Source: Wurfbainia villosa
Taxonomy: Eukaryota; Streptophyta; Magnoliopsida; Zingiberales; Zingiberaceae
Assembly (NCBI GenBank): GCA_025175895.1
Contig: CM045988.1
Coordinates: 9,825,647 to 9,889,646, forward strand
DNA: 64,000 bases
Direction of reading: 5' to 3'
The notes under the pieces were generated by a model that worked only from the letters and a program-made list of their open reading frames with translations, was not told where the DNA came from and made no database searches. The number at the start of each line of letters is the position of its first letter. Within the stretch, counting starts at the first letter, position 1. The translations under genes and the position numbers were made by a program. This document shows positions 23,170-35,900 of the stretch, one piece after another.

Positions 23170-25382
23170 TGTTGGGTTTCCGGCACCGCGGCGTGTGTGT
23201 GTTCGATCACGTTTCGTAAACATGAACACAGCGGAAGCAATAAAAATAATAAATCTACATTTATTACAACACACACAACACACGCATGCATATTACAACA
23301 AGTGTAGACATAACCGTAAATTTAAATTTGCAATAAAAGGAAATTTATCTACGTTATACCTTTCGTATGACGTGTAGCGGGAACGACATCAACCGGAACG
23401 ATCCTCGCTAGAATCGTCTCTATCCGTATCCACGCCGAGTTCCTCGGGATGACTTCGCTAAGCCACGAGCTTCGTCTTCGTATGGGTTACTAGCCTCGTG
23501 TTAAAGACGACGTGATCGAGAGATGATCACGATCCGAATCCAAATTCGGATCCTAATACGAGTTCTCAAAACTCGCTTCTCCGGAGAGGTATTCGTCAAC
23601 CAATTGACGAATCCTTCATCCTCCACCTCAGAGGATTACCAGAGATCGAATCCCGTAAGTTAGCGCTGTCGGAGTTTCTACCGTCGTCGTCAAACGGCGC
23701 TCGACGAGGAGAACAAGCTGTCCAGAAAACTGGACAGCTTTGGTGGAGGTGATAGGCGCCGGCCAACCAAGGGAGATAGAGCTCACCTTGATGCCAAACT
23801 TGAAGGAGATCACCAGAGCACTAACCGACGCAGCGGACTCGGCCGCGAGGAAGAAGCGACCTTACGGATGCGGTTGGAGGAGCAATGGGCGGCGACAATG
23901 GAGTTGGCGCCAACTCCTTCAATGGGGTGGGCGACAACTCTAACTTAGGGTTTTTGGATTAGAGCTTAATTATCCCTTAAGCCCTCTTTTATAGAGAACT
24001 AATTCTCTTAATGGTTATTGGATCATAACCATTAGGCCCGTTAACCCGCTCCATTAAGATAAGTTAAAATAAACCAAACCATGATGGTTTATTTTAAGTT
24101 AAAACGAACCGAACCAACTTTTGGTTCATTCGTTTAAAATAAACCAAACCCTTTGGTTTATTCTCCTCCATTGGATTAGAACCAAACCATTTTGGTTCAT
24201 CCATTACGTCTTCATAAGACTCAGCCCATCCACGCTTCCATTGCGACTGAAACGATTTCATGCTCGCTTTATGTTTGGTCCAACCAAACCTAGTTTCTCT
24301 CGGTCTGAGAATCCCATTCTCAAGCTCGTTTTAAATCCTTTGGATTACGCTCGTTGTGCATGTGACCAAATAGGTTCTCGGTTTATGTTGGTCGTCTATA
24401 ATTAACCATTAGTTATAGAACGATCATGAGTGACACCTAGTAGTACATCATGATCCCCAATTAACCGAAAAGATCAACGGTTGATCCAAAACTATTTCTG
24501 AAACCCTTCAGCAGCTCGAATGATTCATGCCCCATTCCCTTCACTCATCTTATACCCACTTGGTTCAGGACATGGTCTATTGTGTCAGTCCCCACTAGGC
24601 TGACTACGTCACACCTAGCCCAAGTATCATTTCCTCGTCCTACGAATTCTAGTTACTCCACATGTATCGAAGAGTACCTTACTCTAAACATGTAATGCTT
24701 TGGCCAAAGACTTTAGTAACAATCCGACGAGAGGCCATGGGTATACATCTCCTCGCAAGGAGTGGTGAATCCTTTATAGGCTATTCAAACACCTTCGATC
24801 ACTTCGACTTATACCCAATCATCCCGGGTCTACATCTCCTTAGAGATGTTTGCTTAAGATGTCAAAGCATAAGTCTCTATGATCAAGATGACTTGAATAC
24901 CGCAAGTCAAAGGAACATCGCACTTAAGCTACAGTAAGAACTTCATTGACATATCTATATATGCAGAGAACCATATGAAGTCTTACGGCTGGTCACTCCA
25001 ATGAACTAGTTACCATAACTAGCATCCACGATTAACTCCGGACATCACTATGTCTCCAGCCAGTGAGAATCAGCTGCTTGGATACACCAAGGAGTATACC
25101 TCGTTCTAGTCTCGACAGAATTGATGGTGTCCAAATCCATCAATTCATCGACTAGGGATAATTCCGATACATCACAATTACACATGTAGAGATACTCACT
25201 AGTTGTGATCCAATCACAAATTCTCTCATGCTGTGAATCGTATCGTGGACATTCGATAAATGAGTTTAAGATCCAATCAAATACATAAAACATGTATACT
25301 CAAATAGTGAATCTTCATTTATCATATAAATGGTTCATACATAAGGCGATTGCCTTAGGACATCTCTCATATATTACTAACA
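23170..25382 (-). mobile_element. Solo A-type LTR (2.2 kb) inserted in element C'
   Basis: This is a complete LTR matching the split LTR of element A (128-1,646 plus 7,163-7,851). It starts TGTTGGGTTT and ends ATTACTAACA. Flanks are ACGGT at 23,165-23,169 and ATGGT at 25,383-25,387, a 4-of-5 match that is probably an aged TSD. No internal sequence adjoins it on either side, which points to LTR-LTR recombination. It gives the uninterrupted form of the site into which element B inserted. Confidence 0.75.
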
Positions 25383-25409
25383 ATGGTTGCACCGAATTTG
25401 AGCACCCCT

Positions 25410-25423
25410 GCTCTGATACCAAT
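25410..25423 (-). promoter_or_regulatory. Primer-binding site of element C'
   Basis: GCTCTGATACCAAT is the complement of ATTGGTATCAGAGC, the same site as in element C. It directly adjoins the LTR at 25,424. Confidence 0.8.
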
Positions 25424-26487
25424 TGTTGGATTTAAGTGAATCACTAGAGGGGGGGATGAATAGCGACGATCGTGAAAACTTTTCTTTTTCGACGATTAAA
25501 ACCAAGTACACAGCGGAAAATTAAAAGACAAACATAAGAAAGACACAAAGTTTTTTTACTTGGTTCACATCCCACCGGCTGCTAATCCAAGGCCCTGCGA
25601 TCCTTGATCGCTTTTGAAGGGCAATCACTAAAAGTCTTTTTCTCGTTGGAGATAAGAGACAAGACGATTACAATGATTATAAGGCTGGGAACAACCTTAC
25701 CGGTCCTTATACAAATTAAGTACAGAAAGATAACAATAATACCGACAATTAATTAGAAGATGACGCACGGTCGGAGTAGCGTTGTAGAGAGCACGAGCAC
25801 TTGGGAGATTCTTAAATTTGAGTTTGAGTCCTCCCTTCCTTTTATAGATTTGCACCTTGAAAATTGTCCCAATCCAGATCCAAAACTCGTGGATCTTATC
25901 TTGAGGTGGTGACTTATCTTATCATGAGGTGGTGCATCAATCTCTATCTCTTTGACCTTGTGCACTGGGCTGATTCATCAACATCAGTCGACTGATCCTC
26001 TTAGCAGTCGACTGTCGTTAGTCGACTGCTGACACCTCCGATCGACTGCTGCACTTGAGAATTCCTGCAACACAAGATTAGCACAAGAGATGCATAATGC
26101 CATGCAGTGTGACAGTCCTTTGACTGTCCGATCTCGACTTTGACATTCCTCCGGAAGCCTTAGTCGGATCGACGTCTAGGATTGTCCTCTAACCGAGGAC
26201 GCGTCCTTACCACCGCTCCGCACACGGAGCTTACCTTTGGTCCTTCTGACCTATCGCTTAGCTTTCGGTCACCACCGAATTTCTTCGCCTCCCTCCGAAG
26301 TCCTCCCGGTGTCGCCCGACCACCACGATTACTCAACACGAGAACCTCCAAGTGTCGCCGACCTTCAGTTTAGCTTAAACACTTCCTGCACACTTATCAT
26401 AACACATGAGATAACAAAATACCTTAATTAACTTTGAATCTTTACCATCATCAAAACCAAAATTCGATTATCTAGTGCCCATGCACA
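25424..26487 (-). repeat. 5' LTR of element C', abutting the MED8 promoter
   Basis: About 1,064 bp. The TGTTGG end and the CTAGAGGGGGGG box lie near 25,424-25,460. The other end (near 26,440-26,487) matches the start of the element C LTR read in reverse, including TTCGATTATCTAGTGCCC, but the final bases are lost. The palindromic motif AGTCGACT recurs at 25,985-26,050. The LTR's transcription would run leftward, away from MED8. Confidence 0.7.
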
Positions 26488-26693
26488 AGATATTTGAAAG
26501 CGTAGAAAGTGTAGAAAGAGGAAGAGAGAGAGAGAGTGATTTGAGCGGGTAGAAATCGGGGTGTGGATACGGGAAAATGGTAAAATTTGAGGGGCTGGTT
26601 TGAGAAATTTGCCAATTTTTTAATGCGCTATGATCATATGAATGCTATGAATTTTTCTCGGTAGGGTAATCGCCATTGTGTCGTGCAGTGGCA
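26488..26693 (+). promoter_or_regulatory. MED8 proximal upstream region / 5' UTR
   Basis: 206 bp between the LTR and the MED8 start codon. It contains a GA-rich run (26,515-26,541) of the kind common in plant promoters and 5' UTRs. No clear TATA box was recognised. Any further promoter elements would have to lie inside the LTR. Confidence 0.4.
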
Positions 26694-26911
26694 ATGGACG
26701 TGGGGGGTGCAATGGCAGCCCCCCAAGGGCTACGGCCTTCCCCTGCGGTCGAGGCGGTTGCTCCGCCATACGTCGAGAGGCTCAATCCAGTGGTCCAACA
26801 GCAACTGCACCTTGAGTCGGTGAAGATCCGCGCGCTCGCTCTCTACAAAGTTGTCTCTCACATTCTCGAGGATTTCGATGCTTTCGCCCGGTCCAATTCC
26901 ACCATCAAATG
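26694..26911 (+). CDS. MED8: MED8 exon 1
   Basis: Encodes the proline/alanine-rich start and NPVVQQQLHLESVKIRAL. The donor is GTAAGT after two bases of the tryptophan codon. Confidence 0.88.
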
Positions 26912-29900
26912 GTAAGTTCTCTCTCCGTGATTGCCGACCTGCCCTCTTTTCTTGTTTGTTGAAAATCCCTTCCTAGGGTTTCGCTTTTCCATATTTTCAT
27001 TCGTTTCTCAGTTACCGATGTTTTCCTATAGGCGCCGAATGTTCGATTCCTATTCGTAATTACGTGATAACAAAACTATACATCTTTTCACGTTAATTTC
27101 ATAATTCAGATGTATGACTGAGAACTCTGGTTAATCAGTTCTGATTCCTAATCTCTGTAAATGCTAAATATGTCTTCCTTCGGCGTTCATTCACTTATCT
27201 TTTCTTTTGAGGTTCCTTGTCTTTTGTTATTCGAGAACTTTGATATGCAATGTACGTTATCTTGGGACAAATAAAGAGTATCCTCTTGTGTATAACAGTG
27301 TTTCTGTTTATTCACTTTGAGATTCAAAAGCGAAGTTTTTACCTCGAAGAATTCTGGTTACGCTTAGATAAATTTTGTCTGCTAGAAACCAATGTTGTAG
27401 TAAATTGCATTAACATCCCTTAGCTATATCTATTGGAGATATTCAGATATATGCATAATATTGCAGTCTGTTTGCTTGAGTCATGAAAAAACGAATCCTA
27501 TAGATCTCCAATCTCGTAGTGATTATTAAAGGATTTGTGATGTGATAAGCGGCTCTTACACATTGCAGGCAAGATGCACTTGGACAATTCTCAATGGTGA
27601 GCATGGAACTCTTCAACATAGTGGAGGACATTAAGAATGTGTCCAAGGCATTCGTGGTCTTCCCAAGAAATGTAAATGCTGAAAATGCAACAGGTAAGAT
27701 CAGATATGTTTTTGTAAAATGAACTGAAGTCTGCAACCTAATTTGTCAAGGTTTTATTTTTTTTAATAAATGACTATTTTGTAAAGAAACTTATCTTGTT
27801 AATTACTTTTATGATGTGTAATGTCTGTTATGTTGGTAACAACCCTACTGTTGGTGTTTTCAATAGCATGACAGGAAATTGTCATTATTGTAAATGGCAA
27901 AGTGATTGACACAATACTAAAAATCGAATCGTTAAGTAATCGAGGAACTAAGAATAAAATGGATGAAGTGACGAAGAAAATAACCTCTTATAGAGGAAAA
28001 ACTCTTACACTGAGAAGTGAAATTGAAAATTATATTAATTCAAAGATGATTAAAATATAATACTTTTAGACTCTTTTTATAGATTTGATTCAATAGTAAA
28101 TATGGAAATAAATATCCTAAATAAAGAAAATATCCTAATCTATTAGGGATAATTATTCTCTATTTATTACTAAAATAGAAAATATTAATTACCAAATAAC
28201 AAAAATCAAATCTTTGATTTATCACAGATATTCGAATCTAGATTTTTTTTTTTCAATTTATGTCTATTTATTACAGATGCGTTAATTTTAAATATTTCAT
28301 GTTTTTGAAGATTTTCAATTCTTTCCATTTATTGCAGATGTGTAAATCTTTAATACTTCCTAATCTTAAAGACTTTCAATTTATTTCCTCTTATTGTGGA
28401 TGAATCAATCTAAAATTGATCTTCAATTTATTTTCCTACGATATTTGTTTCTTTGTTTGTGTATTCTCTCCCACTGAGGAAAACTCGACTCTTGATGAGT
28501 TGTTGACTATTCTTCTTAGATCTTCGTTTCCACTCATAAGGAACAATTACTTCAATAACTCCGTTTAATAATGTTTCTTCATTATTTTTCTTCTTAGGAC
28601 GTCCCTTCTAATGAGACAGAAATTTATGCATTTTATTTCTCTTTTTGTACTTTGACTTTGAAATATTCCTTTTTGGTTGTCCTTTTTAATGAGTAAGAAA
28701 ATATCTGAGTTTGTTGTATACCAAGAATGATATCTATGCCTTCAATAAAATCACATGGCATTAAGGTATTAATGATGATGAAGATGATTCCACAAAACTT
28801 GTAACAAGATCAACATACGGAGACCAAATGCAAGAACTTCTCTAAGCAAATTAACATATTCTCATATTTAAAAATTGAAGTTGTTTTTAAATAGGTTGGA
28901 AAGTTAAATGAATAAGCATTGCAATCAATGTTTCTCACAATATGACTAAATAATGAAGATATGCATAGTATGAATGCATCTAATGTAGATGTGAAAAATT
29001 AATAAATGCAATATGAATGTCACTGTATTAAATATTTTATAATAATTATTAATTAGTACAATTTCTATCATTGTATGAGCAGATATATTTTTAATATGCA
29101 AAGTGATGTTCTTGATTTTGTAGATGGAAGAAAATAAGATATTTAATTCAATTGATTGACAAGCATAAAAAATATAAGTAAATATGAAAGGAATCATATT
29201 AAGTGATTTGCAATTTTTTAAAGTGGTGCTTATTGTGTTTAGTTTCTTTTGGCTTCTCCATATAGCATGATTGCATTATGTGACTCAAAGTCATGGTGAC
29301 TATTTGGTCGATTGGACTCCAAAGAAGTGAATCAATAAGAGGTTCTTCTAACATTGTATTATTAAAGTGATTATTCAAAATATCATCGAAGGACTATTCT
29401 AAAATATTTTGAGAGGATTTCTCTAAGGTTGGATTATGAAGAGGTTTGTTTGAACACATTCCTTTTATTTTAGTGGCACGCTCATGTGTTGTGAGAGAAC
29501 TAAGGTCTTCGGGTGATGGCTTCGAGTTCAATTCATTTGAGCAGTGCTGTTTTGTTTTTACATATTTGTCAGACAATCGTCTCATTAAGTTTAGTGGGAT
29601 ATATCTTTTCATTTTGTGCCAATATGTGATGAGATTTTGTCCTTTTTCTTTAATATTTTGTACACATTCCGTTGGTACAATGAGTGAGAATTTGACAAAT
29701 CATATATGTTAGTAGAGGTAAAATTATGTTAGACAAAATACTTTTCAACGTCGTGTAACGAATTAAGAAATACATTGGGGGTTTATAGTTCCATCAAATG
29801 TAGGAATCCTGTCCTAATTAAATTAATGATATTGTTTTGATAGATGATGACTAAATATTTAGTGGATGATAACTAAACAAAATACGAAATATTTATTTTA

Positions 29901-32900
29901 ATGGCTGATGACTAAACAAAATAGAAAATATTTTATTTGATGGATGATAACTAAAATGAATAGAAAATGTTTTTATTTTTATGAATAAGATGCCAATATG
30001 CATGAATTTGTGAAAAAATCTAATTAAATGCGAGCAATTTAAAATAACCAACTAAATAAATATAAATTAATTTTTTAGGAAGAGAAACGACACTTATACC
30101 TAAATAATGCAAGATTTGATGTTGAAGTTGCTCGAGTTTTGATCTGGACTAGAGGATAAATATTTGCTCTTTATTGAATCTAGAAGAGAACCATTTTCTT
30201 ACAAACAAAAATGGGAGAGCACAATTAATTCTTTTTAGAAATTGTGTCGGCTTTTGGTTGTGTCAGTGTGTTGTTTGCAAGTCGATGCACAATGGTTATT
30301 GCTGTTGTGATGAGCTAGTGATGGTGATGCCTTGGAGGTAGCATGTGACTGAAAATAAAAAGATGGAGTCGACAAGATCTTTCTAGTGCTACTATAAGTG
30401 CTCATGACAATGTAAGGGGACTAACACAAATTTACTATGCTATTTTTTGACATCAATATATTTTCCTCTCTTGTTTTTTTTTTCAATTTTTTTTCTTTTT
30501 CCTCTCTCTCTTTTTTTTTAATATCCACCGTTTTTTTCTTTCTTTTCTCTCTCTTTTTCTTCTCACTATTGTTTGCTTTTTTTAAATTGATGCAACACTA
30601 AAATTGAACCGTCAAATCATCAAGGAACTAGGGATGAAATGAATAAAGCAAAGAAGGAAATAACTTCATATAGAGAAAAAAGGTTCTAGATTCTGGACTC
30701 CTTTTATAGACTCGATTCAATAGTAAATATGAAAATAAATATTTTAAATAAAGAAAATAGACTAATCTAATAAAAATTATAACTGTTCCATATTTATTAC
30801 CAAAATAAAAAATATTAATTATCAAATAATAAAAATTAAATCTTTGATTTATTACAGATGTGCTAATGTTGAATATTTTTTAATTTATTTCTATATATTG
30901 CAGATGCACTTTTCAATTTTTTCCTTTTATTGCGGATGGACCAATTTGAAGTTTATCTTCAATTTGTTTTCTTTAAAATTTTTTCTTTCTTGTGATATTG
31001 TTTCTTTATTTGCATTATTCTTTTCCTTATTTGCATTAGTGACTCAAGCCGTTGTAGAATTAGATAGGTTGGCTGTTAGTTCCTTTACATGCATCACAAT
31101 GTTAGGTAATCAGGAAGTAACACACACGAAAAAAATAATATAGTAGTGATGAGAATTCTAACTCCGCCCATGATGAGTTAATCTTGTTGTGATCGGTCCC
31201 AGGCCCGGATAAAGGAGGAGGATTGCATTAGGTTACCAACCAACGTTAAACTAAGACATATGTTCAATGAATAGATCAATTAGACTATTGTGCTAATGCT
31301 AGGTTGTTCTCCGGAAGGAACGCGTTACAGGGTCCGACTGTAATATCTCGGCAAGGACCGTTACATCTCCAGAACTCGAGTGTAGTGATAAATATGCAAG
31401 TAACGTATCAACAAGGACCGCTATATCTCCATGAGAATTTGGGTGTAGTGTTAAATAAGCAAAAGTTCTCACACTATGGGTTAGGTAAGAATAAATATTA
31501 TAGGAAAACTAATAGTCTAAGATTTGGTACATGAAATATAGGAACCCTCACTGGTAAAGCAATGGAGGTAGTAGATACGATAATTAGGAGAGGAATTAAT
31601 ATTGTGTGTGTACAAGAGACAAAATGAGTAGGCAAGAAAGCAAAGATGATAGAGAACTTGGATTTTAAGTTATGGTATACAGAAAAGAGTAAAACAAAAA
31701 ATTAGAGTTGGTATTATTGTAGATAGTTCGTTCAAGGATGAATTGTAGGAGTAATTAGAAAGGGGATATAATTATAGCTCTCAAAATAGTAGTGGAGAAA
31801 GAAACTATTAACGTAATTAGTGTATATGCACCTCAAATAATATTAGATGAAAATACCAAATTAAGGTTTTGGGACGATCTAGATGAAATATTACAAAATA
31901 TTCCACCAAACGAAATGATTTTAATAGGAGACGATTTAAATGGACATGTCGGAGTGAAAAATGAGGAATATGAGAGGGTGCATGGGAGTTATGGGTCTGA
32001 AACAAGAAATGAAGAAGGTAAAACTATATTGGATTTTGCGATAACATATGATATTATATTAGCTAATACATTTTTTAAGAAAAGAGAAGAACACTTGGTC
32101 ATGTTCAAAAGTGGAAATAATAAATCACAAATTGACTTTCTTATGGTTAGGAAGAGGGATAGAAAAATTTGTAATGATTGTAAGGTCATCCCAGGAGAAA
32201 GCTTATCTACCCAACATAGGTTAGTAGTATTGGATATACGCCTCAAACATAGTATTAATAGAAGGAAAATATATATGACTCATAGAATTTAGTGGTAGAA
32301 GTTAAAGGATGGGAAATAAAATATATTTAAAGAGAAGGTAGGAATACAAGTATTAGATGAAATATACGGTGACCCTAATACAACATGGGATAAGATGGTA
32401 TTAAAGTTGAAGATTGTAGCTAAGAGTGTAGTCGGTGAATCAGAGGGGCATGCACCACCAAGTGAGGAATCTTGATGGTGGAATGAGAAAGTATAAGAGA
32501 AAGTGAAGGAGAAACGAGCAGTCTATAAGGAATTATATATTTGTAAAAATAAGGAAAATTTGAAAAAAATATATAATAGCCAAGAAAAAAGCTAAGAAAG
32601 CAGTGAATGGAGCTAAGATTGAAACTTTTGAACGGTTATATCGAAAAGTAGATACAAAAGAAGGGGAAAGAGACATTTATACAATAGCTAAAGTGAGAGA
32701 AAGGAAATCAAAAGATCTTAATCAAATCAGATATATTAAAGATGAATGCAATAGGGTACTAGTAAATGATGAAGAAATAAAAGAGCGGTGGAAGAGATAT
32801 TTTCATCAATTTTTTAATGAAGGTTTAGATGACCAACTTAATTTAGGTAATTTAAGTAGGCCAAATGAGTATAAAAATTTAAATTTTTATTGTAGAATTC

Positions 32901-35900
32901 AAATTTCAGAAATAGAACAAGTTTTAAATGGAATGCAAAATGGAAAAGCCGTTGGACAGATGATATTCCGATAGAGGTATGAAAGTGCCTAGGGAAACAA
33001 TGTATTGAATGACTTATAAAATTATTTAATATGATACCGAAAACAAAAAAGTTGCCTGATCAATGGAGGATAAGTACCCTAATTCTCTTATATAAGAATA
33101 AGGGAGATATATAAACTTGTACAAACTATAGGGGTATTAAACTAATGAGTCATACCATGAAATTTTGGGAAAGAGTAATAGAAAAAAGATTAAGGAAGGA
33201 GACCACAGTTCTCGAAAATCAATTTGGATTCATACCAAGAAGGTCGACAATAGAAGCTATACATCTTCTCAAGCAACTAATTAAAAAATATCGGAAGCAA
33301 AAATAGGATTTATACATGATATTCATTAACTTAGAAAAAACTTATGATAAAGTTCAAGAGAAATTATATGGAGAATTTAGAAAAAAGAGGTGTTAGTGTA
33401 ACACATATTGAACTAATTAAAGATATGTATGAGAAAGTAACGACTTGAGTGAAGATTTTAGGCGGATTAACTGAAACATTTCCAATAAAGATAGGGTTAC
33501 ATCAAGAATCAGTTTTAAGTCCCTATCTTTTTACACTAATCATGGACGAATTCACTGGACACATTCAAGATACTGTACCGTGGTGCATGTTGTTTGCGGA
33601 TGATATTGTTTTGGTAGATGAGACACGTGAAGGAGTAAATGCTAAATTAGAATCTTGGCGGGAAATATTAGAAGCGAAAGGTTTTAGACTTAGTAGTTGC
33701 TTGAGAACCCTCACTGGTAAAGCAATGGAGGTAGTAGATACGATAATTAGGAGAGGAATTAATATTGTGTGTGTACAAGAGACAAAATGGGTAGGCAAGA
33801 AAGCAAAGAGGGATTGAGAGCTTTAAATATTAGACATAATATATGAAATTTAAGTTTAGTAATATTAGACATAATGAGACAAATATTAAGATAAGAGATG
33901 ATGAGTTGTCTGGAATTGAGAGCTTTAAATATTTAGGATCATTTTTACAAGGTGATGGAGGGATTGAGAGAGATGTCTTACATATAATACAAGTAGGATG
34001 GTTGAAATGGAGGAAAGCGTTGGGTGTTTTATGTGATCGTAAAGTGTCTTTAAAACTTAAAGGGAAGTTCTACAAAACATCGATTAGACTTGCTATGTTA
34101 TATGATGCTGAATGTTGGGCTACATCTCAAGCACATGAGCAAAAGATGAGAGTTGCAGAGATGAGGATGTTAAGGTAGATGTGCGGACATACGAGGATGA
34201 ACAGAATAAGAAATAAGAGCATTAGAGAAAAAGTCAGAGTTGCATCTATTGAAGAAAAGCTCTGAGAGACGCGTTTAAGGTGGTACGGATATGTACTTAG
34301 ACGAACAATAAATGCTCCAGTTAGGCGATGTGAAACGGTGATAAATATACGCATCAAATGAGGAAGGGGAAGACCAAAAAAGACTTGGTTAACAACAATA
34401 AAATAAAATAAAATTTATTTAAATATAGATGATGATATAGTAGAGGATAGAGTCTAATGGCGTAGAAGGATTTATATAGCCGACCCCACCTAGTGGGATA
34501 AAATTTGGTTGTTGTTGTAGTAGTGATGAGAATGGATATGTGAAACTATTAGAAAAGATAAAATAAAAAATGTTATCTAGGAGAAATTAGATATTGCTCC
34601 AATAAATGTTAAAACATGAGAATAAATTACAATGATATGAATGTGCTTTGAAGATGACCAATCCATTTTATATTTAGACATGTTTAGTCGGCTACAATTA
34701 AAGGTGTGAAAGGTAGAGGTAAATCAAAGAGAAATATATGAATATTGTCTATATAAAGTTCAATGTAGGAATATAATGCATTTAGGTGATCCAAACAATT
34801 GACATTAACTGACAATTTTCACTAATAGAACACTTTATATAAGTTAAATAACAATGCATATGGCGGTGATGGTATGAGCAGGTATAGAATTCTGCATGTA
34901 AAACAAACAAAGCATATGATGGTTATGGTGTTGTGACCAAGTATAGGAAACTTCATATATCATAAGAGGGAGAAATTGGTAGTTAATTGCTAGGGCACAT
35001 TCTGTTGCATTTCAGCAGATTAGATAAGTTGCTAGGCACATAGTTCAGTATAGATATGGAATGCAATCAAGGAGTATTTTTTTTGTGTCTTTTTGGAAAG
35101 AAGGCCCATAGTCCAGAGACACTTCTATTGGCTCTCCTTTCTGCACAAAGGACTTGACAATTGGTGGCGATGATATGAGTGGTACTAGATGCTCCATGTT
35201 AAATAGTTAAATGAATTTATTCATTGAACATTTCTCTTAGTTTAACACTGGCTGACAATCTAATGCAACCTTCTTCCTTTATCCGGACTTGGGACCGACC
35301 ATAATAGGATTACCTCATTATGGATAGAGTTTGCTGGATGCTCCATGTAAGATAAATAAATGGTGGTAGTGATGGTATGAGTAGGTATATGATGAGGCAT
35401 TAACAAAAGAAAGAGAGGTCATGAGTTTATTGCTAAGGTGTTTGTTTCATTTTGTCAGATGAAGTGGTCAAGCACAAAGATTAATACTGTTAATGAATGC
35501 AATCATGGAGTCTCTCTAGTAAGATGTCCCGTAGACATGGATTAGCTCCCTTTTCTACGAAACAAGCATAACATTATCTCTTTGTTCAAATGCTTCTCCA
35601 TGTAGTTTCTTAGCCGTAATATCTTCCTTATTTCTGTATCGTGCATCTTCTTTGCTAAATTTTGGTACAGTATCTTCGAGTTACTGTTGACATATGACAA
35701 ATCATCTCAGTGTTACCTGTAATGGTGTCATCAAAGTTGTTTCCAGAGATGGAAGCTGAGGATATTGCAAAAAGAGAGCAATTATTATATGGAATATCTG
35801 GTCTCCCTGTACACATACAAATTGAGAAACTGAAGGTGATACAGTGGTCGAAAACAGGGCAATTTTTGTTTTATTGATATCCCAATTTATGTCTCCATTG

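Larger units (their letters stand above)
22480..26487 (-). mobile_element. Element C': truncated relative of element C, minus strand
   Basis: The 5' LTR is 25,424-26,487, its primer-site complement is at 25,410-25,423, and the gag remnant is at 22,480-23,024. The ACTACTAATCCAAGACCAAG leader motif of element C is found on the minus strand near 23,085-23,110. A 2.2-kb solo A-type LTR (23,170-25,382) was inserted between primer site and gag. The 3' half of the element and its 3' LTR are missing, replaced by the worn LTR fragment to the left. Confidence 0.7.
31157..34517 (+). mobile_element. Full-length RTE-type LINE in MED8 intron 2
   Basis: 3,361 bp with an exact 16-bp TSD. The 5' leader carries CGGTCCCAGGCCCGGATAAA, and the 3' end has the plant RTE hallmark CCCCACCTAGTGGGAT followed by GTTGTTGTTG. 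The order is endonuclease then reverse transcriptase in one former ORF. The length is typical of a complete RTE. It lies in the sense orientation of MED8, inside intron 2. Confidence 0.9.
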
